64,000 nt of DNA from JAKAWW01 sp049965095 (GCA_049965095.1 JBMFWR010000001.1:1-64000); one strand, 5' to 3'; counted from the first letter of the stretch, positions 51,648 through 61,378 are shown. Made by a program: numbers and translations. The notes: generated by a model from the sequence alone, not told the origin.

Positions 51648-51861
51648 AATAAGCGCCTCAATCCTTTCTGTTATTAGATAGCGCATCGCACATATTTATA
51701 TATTCTGTTTTTTTTAATATGCAATCAGAAAATTTGCCATTTTGAAAGGCTTGGCTCAGGAGTTGTGCATGCTCAAAATATAACTATATAAATATAACTG
51801 AATAAAATATTATAACAGTTTTTGCTAATCCGACAGGTTCAGCGACTAAAAGTTGATTTAA

Positions 51862-52449
51862 ATGACATCATACAAAAATATGAAGGACACTTTTCAAGAA
51901 GAATACAAGCAGAGGAGCGCACTCTATAAGGATAGATTGAGCAGGTGGAGCGAGGAACCGCCAATTGTAATGTTGGAGAAGCCAACAAATATCGCTAGAG
52001 CTAGAGAGCTCGGCTATAAGGCAAAGCAAGGAATAGATGTAGTGAGGGTAAGGGTATCTGGAGGTGCAAGCAAGAGAAAGACCCATGGTGGGGGAAGAAA
52101 GCCCTCAAAAAGTGGTATGTATTTCACGAGGGAAAAATCTGCGCAAGCAATTGCGGAGGAGCGTGCGGCAAGAAAATATTCAAACTACGAAATCCTTAAT
52201 TCGTATTTCATAGGAAGGGCAGGATCAGTACTGTATTACGAAGTAATAATGTTAAATCGCGAGTCTCCGGTGCTTAAATCAGATCCAATATATTCAAAAA
52301 TATTAGATCAGAAAGGCAGAGCATTCAGGGGACTTACAAGTGCAGGCAGAAGGCATCGCGGCATAATGAAAAAGTCTTACGGGTCAATACCATACAGACC
52401 GAGCAAAAATGCACTGATGCGCCGAAAGGCGGCAAGAAAAATGCAGTGA
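51862..52449 (+). CDS. rpl15e: Ribosomal protein eL15
   Basis: This large-subunit protein has standard length (195) and the diagnostic SYKNMKDTFQEEYKQRSALYKDRL start. The middle reads LGYKAKQGIDVVRVRVSGGASKRKTHGGGRKP and the end FRGLTSAGRRHRG. It is followed after 4 bp by pcc1, so the two are probably cotranscribed. Confidence 0.95.
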   Translation: MTSYKNMKDTFQEEYKQRSALYKDRLSRWSEEPPIVMLEKPTNIARARELGYKAKQGIDVVRVRVSGGASKRKTHGGGRKPSKSGMYFTREKSAQAIAEERAARKYSNYEILNSYFIGRAGSVLYYEVIMLNRESPVLKSDPIYSKILDQKGRAFRGLTSAGRRHRGIMKKSYGSIPYRPSKNALMRRKAARKMQ

Positions 52450-52453
52450 AGCA

Positions 52454-52729
52454 ATGCCCAAGCAATCAAAGGATGGCAGTGTGCAACCTGCGCATGCCAC
52501 AATAGAAATAGAAGGCGGCGCGAAATACATAAGAATATTAGGGATGAAAAAATCCTCGCGCTACAAAAGGAGCACAATGACTATTAAGAAATCAGAAGAT
52601 GCGCTTCACATAGAAATAGCTGCACATGATATTACGGCTCTCAGGGCCACAGTAAATTCGGCATTGCGCGATCTTCAGGTCGCAAGTGCGATAGTTCCAT
52701 TAAACAGGCAAAAAAGTAAAAGTATATAA
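52454..52729 (+). CDS. pcc1: KEOPS subunit Pcc1
   Basis: This 91-residue protein ends with the Pcc1/CTAG pattern IEIAAHDITALRATVNSALRDLQVASAI, the dimerisation helix and strand of the KEOPS complex. It would act with Kae1 and Bud32 (17296-18881) in t6A synthesis. A hydrophilic N-terminal tail precedes the fold. Confidence 0.82.
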   Translation: MPKQSKDGSVQPAHATIEIEGGAKYIRILGMKKSSRYKRSTMTIKKSEDALHIEIAAHDITALRATVNSALRDLQVASAIVPLNRQKSKSI

Positions 52730-52833
52730 ACATATAACGGCAATAAATAAAAATTAGTCTCGAGAAGCAAAGTGCATAAGTAATGCTGCTTTTGCTCGAT
52801 TTTGCTTAAAAAAAAAAACAAAAAGGTTTTACA

Positions 52834-53793
52834 ATGCATAGAGGTTCATTGCAATATTGGCAGCACAGACGCGCCAGAAGGATATTGCCTAGGGTACGCT
52901 CTCTGCCTATGATAGAGAAGGATCACGTACTTACAAACATAGTGGCATATAAAGTTGGCATGACACATGCCGGCGTTGTGGATGCTAGTGAGTCGGCAAC
53001 CAAAGGCACCGAAGTTATAAGGCCCTGCACAATTTTGGAAGTGCCCACTATGGAAGTATATGGGATAAGACTTTACAAGCTTGATGAAAATTTCTACAAA
53101 AAGGCTTCAACTACAATATATAGCAAAGCAGTTGCGGCAAAGCTCAATGTAAAGGAGGTTAAAAACGACGAGGCCAAAATTCCAGAAGTAAAACAGAAAA
53201 TAAGCGATTACAATGAAGTGAGAGCACTTGTTGTAGCATATCCAAAAAGCACTGGCATAGGGAAGCACCCTATAAGATTTGAAGCTGGTGTGGGCGGCAA
53301 AACGCTAGAAGAAAAGCTCGATTTCGCAGCTTCGCTCCTCGGAAAGGAGGTGCAAGCACAACAGATGTTCAAGAATGGCGAGCACGTTGATGTTCTCTCT
53401 ATATCAAAAGGTAAGGGATGGCAGGGCCCAATAAAGAGATTCGGCACTGCAAGATTATCACATAAAGCCACTCAAAAGGTAAGGCACGTGGCACCATTAG
53501 GTCCTTTTAAACCTCCAAAAGTGATGTTTACAGTACCACAAGCAGGCCAGCTTGGTTTTAACTACCGCACAGAGCACAACAAGCTTATACTTAAGATAGG
53601 CGCAAAGAGCGATGCAAGCAGCATAAACAAGAAAGGAGGGTTCACCAACTATGGATTAGTTAGCAACGATTTCATAGTGCTTGACGGCTCTGTACCAGGA
53701 CCTGCAAAAAGGCTGGTAACGATAAGGAAATCAATAAGGAAAAGGGATTCTTCAGGGATCAAAGAACCAAAAGTAAATTTTATAGCCCAGTGA
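52834..53793 (+). CDS. rpl3: Ribosomal protein uL3
   Basis: This is the first gene of the S10-type operon. HRGSLQYWQHRRARRILPRVRS and the central VDVLSISKGKGWQGPIKRFG and APLGPFKPPKVMFTVPQAGQLGFNYRTEHNK are characteristic of archaeal uL3. Length (319) is normal. The 104-bp gap upstream contains an A-rich run and should hold the promoter. Confidence 0.96.
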   Translation: MHRGSLQYWQHRRARRILPRVRSLPMIEKDHVLTNIVAYKVGMTHAGVVDASESATKGTEVIRPCTILEVPTMEVYGIRLYKLDENFYKKASTTIYSKAVAAKLNVKEVKNDEAKIPEVKQKISDYNEVRALVVAYPKSTGIGKHPIRFEAGVGGKTLEEKLDFAASLLGKEVQAQQMFKNGEHVDVLSISKGKGWQGPIKRFGTARLSHKATQKVRHVAPLGPFKPPKVMFTVPQAGQLGFNYRTEHNKLILKIGAKSDASSINKKGGFTNYGLVSNDFIVLDGSVPGPAKRLVTIRKSIRKRDSSGIKEPKVNFIAQ

Positions 53794-53797
53794 TATA

Positions 53798-54589
53798 ATG
53801 CATGAAGTTTTGCAACTTGATGGAAAGGTCAAAAAATCGATGGAGCTGCCAGAAGTATTCAACGCGAAAGTAAACATGCCAGTCATAAGGCGTGCGATCT
53901 TGGCAGAAATAACCCACAATCTGCAGCCTCAGGGTCACGACATACTTGCGGGTATGAAAACTACCGCTGCATATTACGGAGCCATGAGCTCTTACAGAAC
54001 TGGTAGGCACATGGGTATAGCAATAAGGCCTAGGGAGAAGCTTGGCGGCGGCGTTCAGGGAAAGGTCAAAAGGATTCCTTCTGCAGTAAAAGGTAAAAGG
54101 GCCCACCCGCACGTGATAGAAAAGCGGCTTATCGAGCGTATAAACAAGAAAGAGTACCAAAGTGCAATAGAAAGCGCGTTATCCTATTCAAAATTTGGAA
54201 TAAACTCCCAAAAGATAAAGCAGGCTCCCATAATATTTACTGACGAAATAGAAAGGATAAGTAAAACAAAGGAGCTGGTGAAGGTGCTTAAAGACAACGG
54301 TCTTTTTGGCTTTATAGAGGCTTCCAAAAAGCCAAAGATAAGGGAAGGCCTTAGGCGTTCTGCGCGAGTGAGGCACTACAAAAAGTCTATACTTTTTGTA
54401 TTCAGCAAAAACGCCAGCGCGCTAAAAGCAGCAAGGAACCTACCTGGTGCAGACGCCTGTGATGTTTCAAGTCTCTCGGTGTCAAAGCTCGTTCCTGGTG
54501 GCAGCGAGAAACGCATAACCATCTGGAGCGAATCTGCGGTAAATGCAATAGCAGCGGCAATAAAGGAGTATAATCTCCACAATAAATAA
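53798..54589 (+). CDS. rpl4: Ribosomal protein uL4
   Basis: 263 residues. The extended loop around AYYGAMSSYRTGRHMGIAIRPREKLGGGVQGKVKRIPSAVKGKRAHPH and the C-terminal body match archaeal/eukaryotic uL4. AGTGATATA precedes the ATG. It is in the operon between uL3 and uL23. Confidence 0.95.
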   Translation: MHEVLQLDGKVKKSMELPEVFNAKVNMPVIRRAILAEITHNLQPQGHDILAGMKTTAAYYGAMSSYRTGRHMGIAIRPREKLGGGVQGKVKRIPSAVKGKRAHPHVIEKRLIERINKKEYQSAIESALSYSKFGINSQKIKQAPIIFTDEIERISKTKELVKVLKDNGLFGFIEASKKPKIREGLRRSARVRHYKKSILFVFSKNASALKAARNLPGADACDVSSLSVSKLVPGGSEKRITIWSESAVNAIAAAIKEYNLHNK

Positions 54590-54600
54590 TGGTGATATTG

Positions 54601-54852
54601 ATGTCCATATTGATGTATCCACTGGCAACAGAAAAAGCGGTGGGAATGATTGACAGGCAGAATACCATAACATACATAGTAAGCATGAATGCAACAAAGC
54701 CCACCATAAAACACGAGTTTGAAAAGCTTTTCGAGGTGAAGGTTGCCAATGTGCGCATAGTAAACATGCCCACAAATGTAAAGAAGGCTTACATAAAAAT
54801 TGCAAAAGATTTCAAGGCCACAGACGTTGCGATTAAACTTAAACTGGTGTAA
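54601..54852 (+). CDS. rpl23: Ribosomal protein uL23
   Basis: The ATG at 54601 (MSILMYPLATEKAVGMIDRQNTITYIV) is the likely start, with GGTGATATTG before it. Homology continues with TKPTIKHEFEKLFEVKVANVRIVNMPTNVKKAYIKI, the tunnel-exit protein. 83 residues, normal size. Confidence 0.95.
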   Translation: MSILMYPLATEKAVGMIDRQNTITYIVSMNATKPTIKHEFEKLFEVKVANVRIVNMPTNVKKAYIKIAKDFKATDVAIKLKLV

Positions 54853-54855
54853 TAA

Positions 54856-55557
54856 ATGGGAAAGAAGCTTAGGCAGCAGAGAAGAGGCAGGGGATCAAAC
54901 GTATACACTAAATTGCCAGGCACTTTTGATATAAGCGTAAGCTATGGAAATAAGCCCGCTGTAGGGGAGGTAGTTGAACTGCTTAACCATACTGGCCATT
55001 CGGCGCCATTGGCAAAATTGCAGTTTGAAGATTTCTCTTTTTCATATGTGCTCGCGCCAGAAGGTATAAAGGTCGGCGACAAGATAACAATAAATGCGAA
55101 TGAGTTTTCACTTGGCAATGTGATGAAGATAGGAAGCATACCAGAAGGAACTCCGGTATTCAACATAGAGTCAATACCTGGAGATGGCGGCAAGTATGTG
55201 CATGCTGCTGGCAGTGCTGCTTATATCTCTTCGCACATAGGCAACAAGACCTCAGTTGTTATGCCATCAAAAGCCGAGGTAATGCTGAGCTCCGATTGCA
55301 GGGCCCAGCTAGGCATAATAGCAGGTGGCGGAATTACTGAGCAGCCTTTGCTTAAAGCAGGTAAAAATCACTACAGGATGCATCCTCTTAATAGGACCTG
55401 GCCAACAATACGTGGAGTCAAGAGCAACCCTGTTGATCATCCATTTGGAGGAAAGCAGCACCATAAGGGTAAGAGCTCAATGACTTCAAGGAATGCACCG
55501 CCAGGAAGGAAGGTTGGCCACATAGCCGCAAGGCGCGTAGGAAGGAAGAAAAGATAA
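54856..55557 (+). CDS. rpl2: Ribosomal protein uL2
   Basis: This peptidyl-transferase-centre protein shows GKKLRQQRRGRGSNVY at the start and the strongly conserved RGVKSNPVDHPFGGKQHHKG at the end. 233 residues, archaeal type. GGTGTAATAA precedes the ATG. Confidence 0.96.
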   Translation: MGKKLRQQRRGRGSNVYTKLPGTFDISVSYGNKPAVGEVVELLNHTGHSAPLAKLQFEDFSFSYVLAPEGIKVGDKITINANEFSLGNVMKIGSIPEGTPVFNIESIPGDGGKYVHAAGSAAYISSHIGNKTSVVMPSKAEVMLSSDCRAQLGIIAGGGITEQPLLKAGKNHYRMHPLNRTWPTIRGVKSNPVDHPFGGKQHHKGKSSMTSRNAPPGRKVGHIAARRVGRKKR

Positions 55558-55567
55558 AGTGGTATGA

Positions 55568-55960
55568 ATGGCAGAAAAAATCGTTTATAGAGGAAAGACG
55601 CCGTCCGAGGCCGCAAGTATTAGCGATGGCGATTACATAAAGATGCTGAAATCAAGGCAGAGGCGCAGTGTCAAGCGCAACGGCCTGGCTTACAAGAAGC
55701 TCAACGAGAAGATTGCAAAGTTTAAGGCAAAAGGAATAGAAAAGCCAATAAAGACTCATGTGAGAGAAGCCGTAATAATGCCTTCGTGGATAGGCATGAA
55801 ATTTGCAGTGTACAATGGCAAGGAGTTCATACCTCTTGAGATAAGCGCGGCCATGCTGGGCCACCGGCTTGGTGAATTCGTATATTCAACAAAGCGCGTA
55901 TTGCATTCTGCTCCAGGCATAAAGGCTACGCGCGGTAGTAAATTCCTATCGGTGAAGTAA
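55568..55960 (+). CDS. rps19: Ribosomal protein uS19
   Basis: 130 residues. The family core KPIKTHVREAVIMPSWIGMKFAVYNGKEFIPLEISAAMLGHRLGEF is intact; it binds 16S rRNA in the head of the 30S. The downstream TTG of uL22 begins directly after its TAA stop. Confidence 0.95.
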   Translation: MAEKIVYRGKTPSEAASISDGDYIKMLKSRQRRSVKRNGLAYKKLNEKIAKFKAKGIEKPIKTHVREAVIMPSWIGMKFAVYNGKEFIPLEISAAMLGHRLGEFVYSTKRVLHSAPGIKATRGSKFLSVK

Positions 55961-56647
55961 TTGAAGTACTCATACAACTTGGATAAAAGTGATGTTGTCT
56001 TTGCAGGTGCAAAGGATCTTAACGCCAGCTATAAGGATTTGTCTGTAGTTTGTGATGCCATACGCTACAAGAAGGCAGGCACTGCACTAGCACTGCTTGA
56101 CAGTGTGATAAACGATGGCAAGCCAATAGAATACAGAAAGTTCAACAAGGGCATGGGCTCAAGGCACGAATTGGGAGGCAGGAAAGGTAGGTATCCGATG
56201 AAGGCAGCCTCAATCGTGAGGAAGGTATTGCTTAACGCGTATGCGAATGCCAGCAACAAGGGCTATGTGCCTGAAGAAATGTACGTCGTGCACGCTACAG
56301 CCAACAAAACAGAGATAAACAGGAGGTATCCTTCAAAGGGTGTAAGGACGGTCATGCGTGGTGGCTATGGCTATGCCACGATGAGGAGGAGCGACCTGGA
56401 ATTTGCGAAGGTTGAGATAGGGCTTAGCCCTGATTACTCAAAGAAAAGCAGGCACATGTCAATAATATTTAATGCAGTAAAAGTGCAAGAAGGTAAGAAG
56501 GCAGCCAAAAAGGGCGCAGCAACGCAGCAAGCCAAAGGAGCAGCATCAAAGAAGCCTCTTTCAAAGCCCAAGGCCGCACAGAGCACAACAAGCAAGGAGG
56601 AAACAAAAGAGGTTAAGGGCGAAAGCGCCAAAAAGGCAACAGGGTAG
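55961..56647 (+). CDS. rpl22: Ribosomal protein uL22 with Lys/Ala-rich tail
   Basis: The archaeal uL22 core (KYSYNLDKSDVVFAGAKDLNASYKDLSVVCDAI ... KSRHMSIIFNAVK) fills residues 1-170. The last 55 residues form a low-complexity Lys/Ala/Ser/Thr tail. The start is a TTG right after the uS19 stop, with GGTG 10 nt before it. Confidence 0.94.
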   Translation: MKYSYNLDKSDVVFAGAKDLNASYKDLSVVCDAIRYKKAGTALALLDSVINDGKPIEYRKFNKGMGSRHELGGRKGRYPMKAASIVRKVLLNAYANASNKGYVPEEMYVVHATANKTEINRRYPSKGVRTVMRGGYGYATMRRSDLEFAKVEIGLSPDYSKKSRHMSIIFNAVKVQEGKKAAKKGAATQQAKGAASKKPLSKPKAAQSTTSKEETKEVKGESAKKATG

Positions 56648-56652
56648 ATATC

Positions 56653-57276
56653 TTGACGATAGAAAGAAAATTTATAGATGATGCGAAAATAAAGCTAAGC
56701 ATAGCAAAATTCCTGAGCAGCGAGCTTACTAGAGCTGGCTTCTCAAGAGTCGAAATACAGAAAACTCCTGTTCTTACAAGAATAACAATATATGTTCTTA
56801 ATCCTGGCAGGGTAATAGGAAGAGCAGGCAGGACCATAGATGGGATTACAGATACATTGAAGAAAAAGTTCAAAGTTGAGAATCCACAGATCAATGTTGT
56901 AGAGGTTGAAAACCGCATGCTTGAGCCGCTGCTTGTTGCAAAAAACATAGCAGAGAAGTTTGAGCGCGGCATAAATGCCAGAAAGGTAATACAGACAACG
57001 CTTAAGGAGATAATACAGAATGGTGCGCTTGGTGCGGAAATAATAGCAAGCGGGAAGCTTGCCGCAAAAGGCGCAAGGTCTAAATCAATAAGGAAAAGCG
57101 TTGGCTATATACCCAAGGCTGGAGATGTTGTAAACCTGGTAAGGGAAGCAGAAGCAACGGCTTATCCAAAATACGGTGCGATAGGCGTTAAAGTCCGCAT
57201 TGTTCCTCCTGGCACTGTATTCCCAGATCGCGAGGTAAAGACAGTCGAAGTGCCAAAAGCCATACTTAATAGCTGA
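56653..57276 (+). CDS. rps3: Ribosomal protein uS3
   Basis: 207 residues. The KH domain GRVIGRAGRTIDGITDTLKKKFKVENPQINVVEV and the C-terminal GAKGARSKSIRKSVGYIPKAGD-like region identify uS3. The start is a TTG with GGGTAGATATC before it. In other archaea uL29 and aIF1 follow; here they are elsewhere (18890-19403) and the STT3 gene follows instead. Confidence 0.95.
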   Translation: MTIERKFIDDAKIKLSIAKFLSSELTRAGFSRVEIQKTPVLTRITIYVLNPGRVIGRAGRTIDGITDTLKKKFKVENPQINVVEVENRMLEPLLVAKNIAEKFERGINARKVIQTTLKEIIQNGALGAEIIASGKLAAKGARSKSIRKSVGYIPKAGDVVNLVREAEATAYPKYGAIGVKVRIVPPGTVFPDREVKTVEVPKAILNS

Positions 57277-57284
57277 GTGTCATC

Positions 57285-60200
57285 ATGTTTGGCATACTTG
57301 CAATAATAATAGTTGCATTTTTGTCTCTTTTCATCCCGGGCATGCTTTTCTCAATGGCCCTATTCAAAGGGACAAAGCTAAGCAAGTTCGAGATAGTATC
57401 TATAGGGTTTATATTCGGCATAATAGCTACTCCAACGTTGACATGGCTTGAATCATATTTTGACGGTTTCATACACGTATTCAGCTTTTCGCTTGGGCTT
57501 TTCGAAGCTAACGCATTGCTGCTCACAATAGTGGGCATAGTGCTTTGCTATTATGAAGGTGCTTTTGCAGAGTGGATCCCAGCAAGGCAAAGCAAGGCAG
57601 AGGGTATAAAGGAAGAAAAGGCAGAACCTAGTGAAGCGCCAAAATCCTATCAGCAAAGATTGGCAGAATTGAGGTCAAAGCTGAGCAGTGTGGCAGAAGC
57701 AAAGGAAATAATAAACAAGCATGTTGCGGAAGAAAAGGCACTTGAAGAAAAGCAGAACGCAGAAATAAGCATAATATCTTTGACTGAAGAGGAAAAAGCC
57801 AAGATAACTGAACTTCATAATCAGGAGCAGGAGAAGCTGGCGCGCCAGCATGAAGCAGAGGAGCAAAATTACCTGCACGATGCAGTTAAGCCTTCCGCAA
57901 AGGAAAGAGTAAATTATATAGAGTATGCAAAGAAAAACTGGTATTGGATAGCTTTGTTTGCATTGATGCTTATTGCTTTTGGCACCAGAATTGCCAACAT
58001 AGGAGTATCGCCGACGTATTTCGAGTTTGACCCGTATTTTGACATGATAGATGCGGAATACATAATAACATTCGGGCATCAATTGCTTTTAGATCCATCT
58101 GCATGGCCTGTTGTTGTTGGCGGCACTAACCACAGGATTCAGCCTCTAATGCCTTATCTTGAAGCATACTGGTATGCCCTTGCCAACGCCATAAAATTCC
58201 ATTACACCGTATTTAGCACAGCCTTGATGAGTTATGTAAGCAGCTTTTATCCTCCTATAACCGCGGCATTGCTTGTTTTTGTAATATTCATGCTCCTTTA
58301 TCACGAATACGACAAGCACATAGCGCTTATAGGTGCAGCACTTGCCACAATGATGCCAGTGCTTATAACCACATTTATAGCAGGCGAGCAGCTTCTTGAA
58401 CCATGGGGCATATTCTCGCTGTTCTTCTTCTTTGCCGCATATCTGCTTGCGGTAAAGGAGCCGGAGAACAAGCGCTATGCAGTGCTAGCCGGCTTGGCGT
58501 TTGCATCAACATTCCTAGGCGCGCATTATTACACTGTAGATGCGGGTGTTCTTGCGGTCTATATATTCATACAGGGAATCATATCAGTAATAAGAAAAGA
58601 GGAAACAAAGAGCTTCTACAAGATGAACATCATAGTAATTGCGATAATAACCATATTTTATCTTATGTACATGCCGTATTCCGCTACCTTGACAGGCAGA
58701 ATACCGGGCATATTGCACATACCGATAATAATATCATTGCCTCTTTTTGCACTTATCTTCGTGTGGCTTTATGAGTATGTACCAAAGCTACTCAACAAAT
58801 ACAGGATCGCCAAGCTGAATCTCGGCATGCCCTTATATCTTGCATGGCTTGCCATGATAATAATCATAATATTGCTGCTTGTGTTTGCAACCCCTGTTGG
58901 AAAGCCATTGCGGGCTTACGTAGACCTCAGCGCAAGGTTTACTACTCCATCATCGCCTTTGTTCATGACTGTTCAGGAGTTTGAGCCTTCAGGTCTTTTC
59001 TTCAATTTCGGCTCTTCTGGCTTTGGCGCGCTTGGCTATACAATAAGTTTCACCAACAGCTCTACAGGAGTAACCACAAGCATACCAATAGCAGTATGGC
59101 TCATATGCGGCGTTGCGATTATTCTTATACTAATAAGCATAATCTACAGGCGCAGCAAGAGCGGCATATTCTATCTTGCAATATCCTTGCCATTGATGTT
59201 TGCTGGCTTCTCCGAAGTCAAATACCTGCCCCACTTTGGGGTGGTAGTAATAATGCTCCTCGGTATAATACTGGGAGAATTGATGCTCCTTGCTCAGGGC
59301 GATTACAAGCTAAAGAACGAGCGTTCAAATCCCGAATTTATCGATGAAAAGACATATGCAAGCCACAAAAAGATGTTCCACGCTGTGCTCCAGCTTGGCC
59401 TGTTTTTTGTATTTGGTAGGCTGGCGGTGCTTGTATTCCTCATATATTTTGTTGCTTACCTTTACATATACAAAAAAGAAAGAAGCAGCTATGTAAACAC
59501 AATGATAGGCATAGCTGTGCTTTTGGGAATTATAAGCATGCTTTCGCCGCAATTCGGCTTTGGCGAAAGCGGTCCGCTCATGCAGGTATTTGGTGCATTC
59601 TACTCTTATATCGCGCATCCGGCAACATACTGTGCTGTTATATCAAACAATGGCAATTCTGTCGGATATGACATGTTCTGCAATCAGGTGCCTGGTTACT
59701 GGATCAATGCAACATCATGGATGCGCTCTAATGTCGGTCCTCATGCACCAAGAATACTATCGTGGTGGGATTATGGTGACTGGATCAACTGGTTTGGCAA
59801 CAGCAACGCCGTAATAAGGGGAGACAACTCTGTCTACAAAGAGGACTATGCAACCGCCGCAAACCTAGTTCTTGGTCCGCAATACAACTACACCCCTGCA
59901 GCGCTTGCAAACTATATGAACACGAACCAGACTGCGTATCTGCTTACCGACCAGGGCCTCATACAAAAATGGCAGGCTCTTGACTTCTTGGCATGCATCA
60001 ACATAAATGCCACCTCTGAAGCTTATGCCAAAGCCCAAGGCGCTCTTCAGAATCCGCCTGTGCCATATGTACTTGGCACATCTCAATGCGAACTTGTACA
60101 CGATCCGGAATTTGCTCTTATACCATTATCTGTTTTAGTTCCTACAAACAGTTCTTCAGCGAATATCGGTGAATACTGCTCAATATCCAACACAACAACG

Positions 60201-60647
60201 ACTTTTGCAAAGGCATTCATGGTGATCGGTAATTCATTATCTAATCAGACGGCATGCGTAAATATACGGCCAAATGCAAAAGGCGTGCTAACTGTATACA
60301 ATGAAAACGGTACAAAAATGAATGCCGTGATACAGTCGAATTATTACATGGGTGTAGTTAATGTTCAAGGCATTCCTTTTGTAGAATACCTTTTGATATA
60401 CCTGCCTGGAGCAAATGGCACCGTTGCAAACCCACCGTCACTATTCTACACTTCAAACTTTTATAGGGCATACATATTAGGCAATTTGCCAGGATTTAAG
60501 CAGGTATATCCTGCCAACGCAACGGGAATAAACTTTGTAAATGGTACCTATCCGATAAGGATATTCAAACTAGACAACTTCACAGGAACCCTTCCTGAAG
60601 TTCCACAAAAACCATCATGGGTCCACAACAACTACACGATGCCATAA
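57285..60647 (+). CDS. aglB: Oligosaccharyltransferase STT3/AglB with extra N-terminal module
   Basis: This 1120-residue catalytic subunit of N-glycosylation has a GT-C core from about residue 213. EFDPYFDMIDAEYI is the first acidic motif, SARFTTPSSPLFMTVQEFEPSG the external-loop block with its Glu, and WWDYGDWINWFGN (about 827-839) the sequon-binding WWDxG motif. Ahead of this lie three hydrophobic helices (1-95, similar in style to DUF1616 proteins) and a Glu/Lys/Gln-rich coiled coil (about 105-205). That module is not part of standard STT3. The many N-x-S/T sites in the window's surface proteins are its plausible substrates. Confidence 0.93.
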   Translation: MFGILAIIIVAFLSLFIPGMLFSMALFKGTKLSKFEIVSIGFIFGIIATPTLTWLESYFDGFIHVFSFSLGLFEANALLLTIVGIVLCYYEGAFAEWIPARQSKAEGIKEEKAEPSEAPKSYQQRLAELRSKLSSVAEAKEIINKHVAEEKALEEKQNAEISIISLTEEEKAKITELHNQEQEKLARQHEAEEQNYLHDAVKPSAKERVNYIEYAKKNWYWIALFALMLIAFGTRIANIGVSPTYFEFDPYFDMIDAEYIITFGHQLLLDPSAWPVVVGGTNHRIQPLMPYLEAYWYALANAIKFHYTVFSTALMSYVSSFYPPITAALLVFVIFMLLYHEYDKHIALIGAALATMMPVLITTFIAGEQLLEPWGIFSLFFFFAAYLLAVKEPENKRYAVLAGLAFASTFLGAHYYTVDAGVLAVYIFIQGIISVIRKEETKSFYKMNIIVIAIITIFYLMYMPYSATLTGRIPGILHIPIIISLPLFALIFVWLYEYVPKLLNKYRIAKLNLGMPLYLAWLAMIIIIILLLVFATPVGKPLRAYVDLSARFTTPSSPLFMTVQEFEPSGLFFNFGSSGFGALGYTISFTNSSTGVTTSIPIAVWLICGVAIILILISIIYRRSKSGIFYLAISLPLMFAGFSEVKYLPHFGVVVIMLLGIILGELMLLAQGDYKLKNERSNPEFIDEKTYASHKKMFHAVLQLGLFFVFGRLAVLVFLIYFVAYLYIYKKERSSYVNTMIGIAVLLGIISMLSPQFGFGESGPLMQVFGAFYSYIAHPATYCAVISNNGNSVGYDMFCNQVPGYWINATSWMRSNVGPHAPRILSWWDYGDWINWFGNSNAVIRGDNSVYKEDYATAANLVLGPQYNYTPAALANYMNTNQTAYLLTDQGLIQKWQALDFLACININATSEAYAKAQGALQNPPVPYVLGTSQCELVHDPEFALIPLSVLVPTNSSSANIGEYCSISNTTTTFAKAFMVIGNSLSNQTACVNIRPNAKGVLTVYNENGTKMNAVIQSNYYMGVVNVQGIPFVEYLLIYLPGANGTVANPPSLFYTSNFYRAYILGNLPGFKQVYPANATGINFVNGTYPIRIFKLDNFTGTLPEVPQKPSWVHNNYTMP

Positions 60648-60660
60648 ATAAATATTGCTT

Positions 60661-60670
60661 TATAAATATT
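60661..60670 (+). promoter_or_regulatory. TATA box of tRNA-Ile
   Basis: TATAAATATT lies 22-31 nt before the tRNA 5' end at 60692. Confidence 0.55.
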
Positions 60671-60691
60671 TAGCATAAATTATAGTGGTAT

Positions 60692-60766
60692 GGGCTTGTA
60701 GCTCAGCCTGGTCAGAGCGGCGGTCTTATAAGCCGTAGGTCGAGAGTTCAAATCTCTCCAGGCCCA
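60692..60766 (+). tRNA. tRNA-Ile(UAU)
   Basis: The acceptor GGGCTTG/CAGGCCC (one G-U), D arm CAGCCTGGTCAGAG, anticodon loop CTTATAA (anticodon UAU), T arm GAGAG-TTCAAAT-CTCTC and A73 are complete, with no intron and no CCA. The body fits the archaeal Ile type. Anticodon UAU for AUA is rare in archaea, which normally use an agmatidine-modified CAU anticodon. Confidence 0.88.
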
Positions 60767-60982
60767 TTCTTAGTGCTTTTAATGGTCAATAAAAGCAGGG
60801 CATTAAAGCATTTATTTGTCAGCATGTTCAATAGAGAATTTACAAAAGTTCTTATGCTTCAACGCAATTTAGAAAAAGAATAGAAAGAAGCAGATCATGG
60901 GCGCAGAAAGGTGCGGATAGCATTGGTGCTATGGTAGAAAAAGGCGCGCAAAACTGCTTAGTGATGTATTAAGGTGAAACAT

Positions 60983-61378
60983 ATGGATTGCACATTTTGC
61001 AAGCTTATAGACAATAAAAACGCCATAATATACCAAAACAAAGAATGCTTTGTAGTGCTCGACAAGTATCCGATAGAAAAAGGCCATCTTCTTGTCATAT
61101 CGAATGAGCATTATAAAGACATGCTTGAAGCTCCAGATGATGTAGTCGAAAGTATGTTTGCAGTCTCAAAAGAATTTGCATTAAGGCTTGAGGAAAGGCT
61201 AGGTGCCAAGGGCATCAACATAGGCACAAATATAGGGGAAGAAGCTGGGCAAAAGATTATGCATTTTCACATACACGTAATACCAAGGTATCCTGGAAGG
61301 GGAAGAAGCTTCGATTTTGGGCATAACAGGGAAATTGATGCCAAGACACAGAATGAGCTAGCTTCAACGTTAAAGTGA
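60983..61378 (+). CDS. HIT-family nucleotide hydrolase/transferase
   Basis: The roughly 131 residues begin DCTFCKLI (a zinc-type Cys pair) and carry GHLLVISNEHYKDM and the catalytic HFHIHVIPR histidine triad. Members hydrolyse dinucleoside polyphosphates or AMP conjugates. ATG 60983 is chosen because GGTG is 10 nt upstream. The tnpB element begins within about 10 bp of its stop codon. Confidence 0.9.
   Translation: MDCTFCKLIDNKNAIIYQNKECFVVLDKYPIEKGHLLVISNEHYKDMLEAPDDVVESMFAVSKEFALRLEERLGAKGINIGTNIGEEAGQKIMHFHIHVIPRYPGRGRSFDFGHNREIDAKTQNELASTLK

Noticed and set aside
60782..60883. A 33-codon ORF between tRNA-Ile and the HIT gene, and an overlapping open frame to about 60970
   Set aside because: No ribosome-binding site, no recognisable domain and no coding bias that could be seen by eye.
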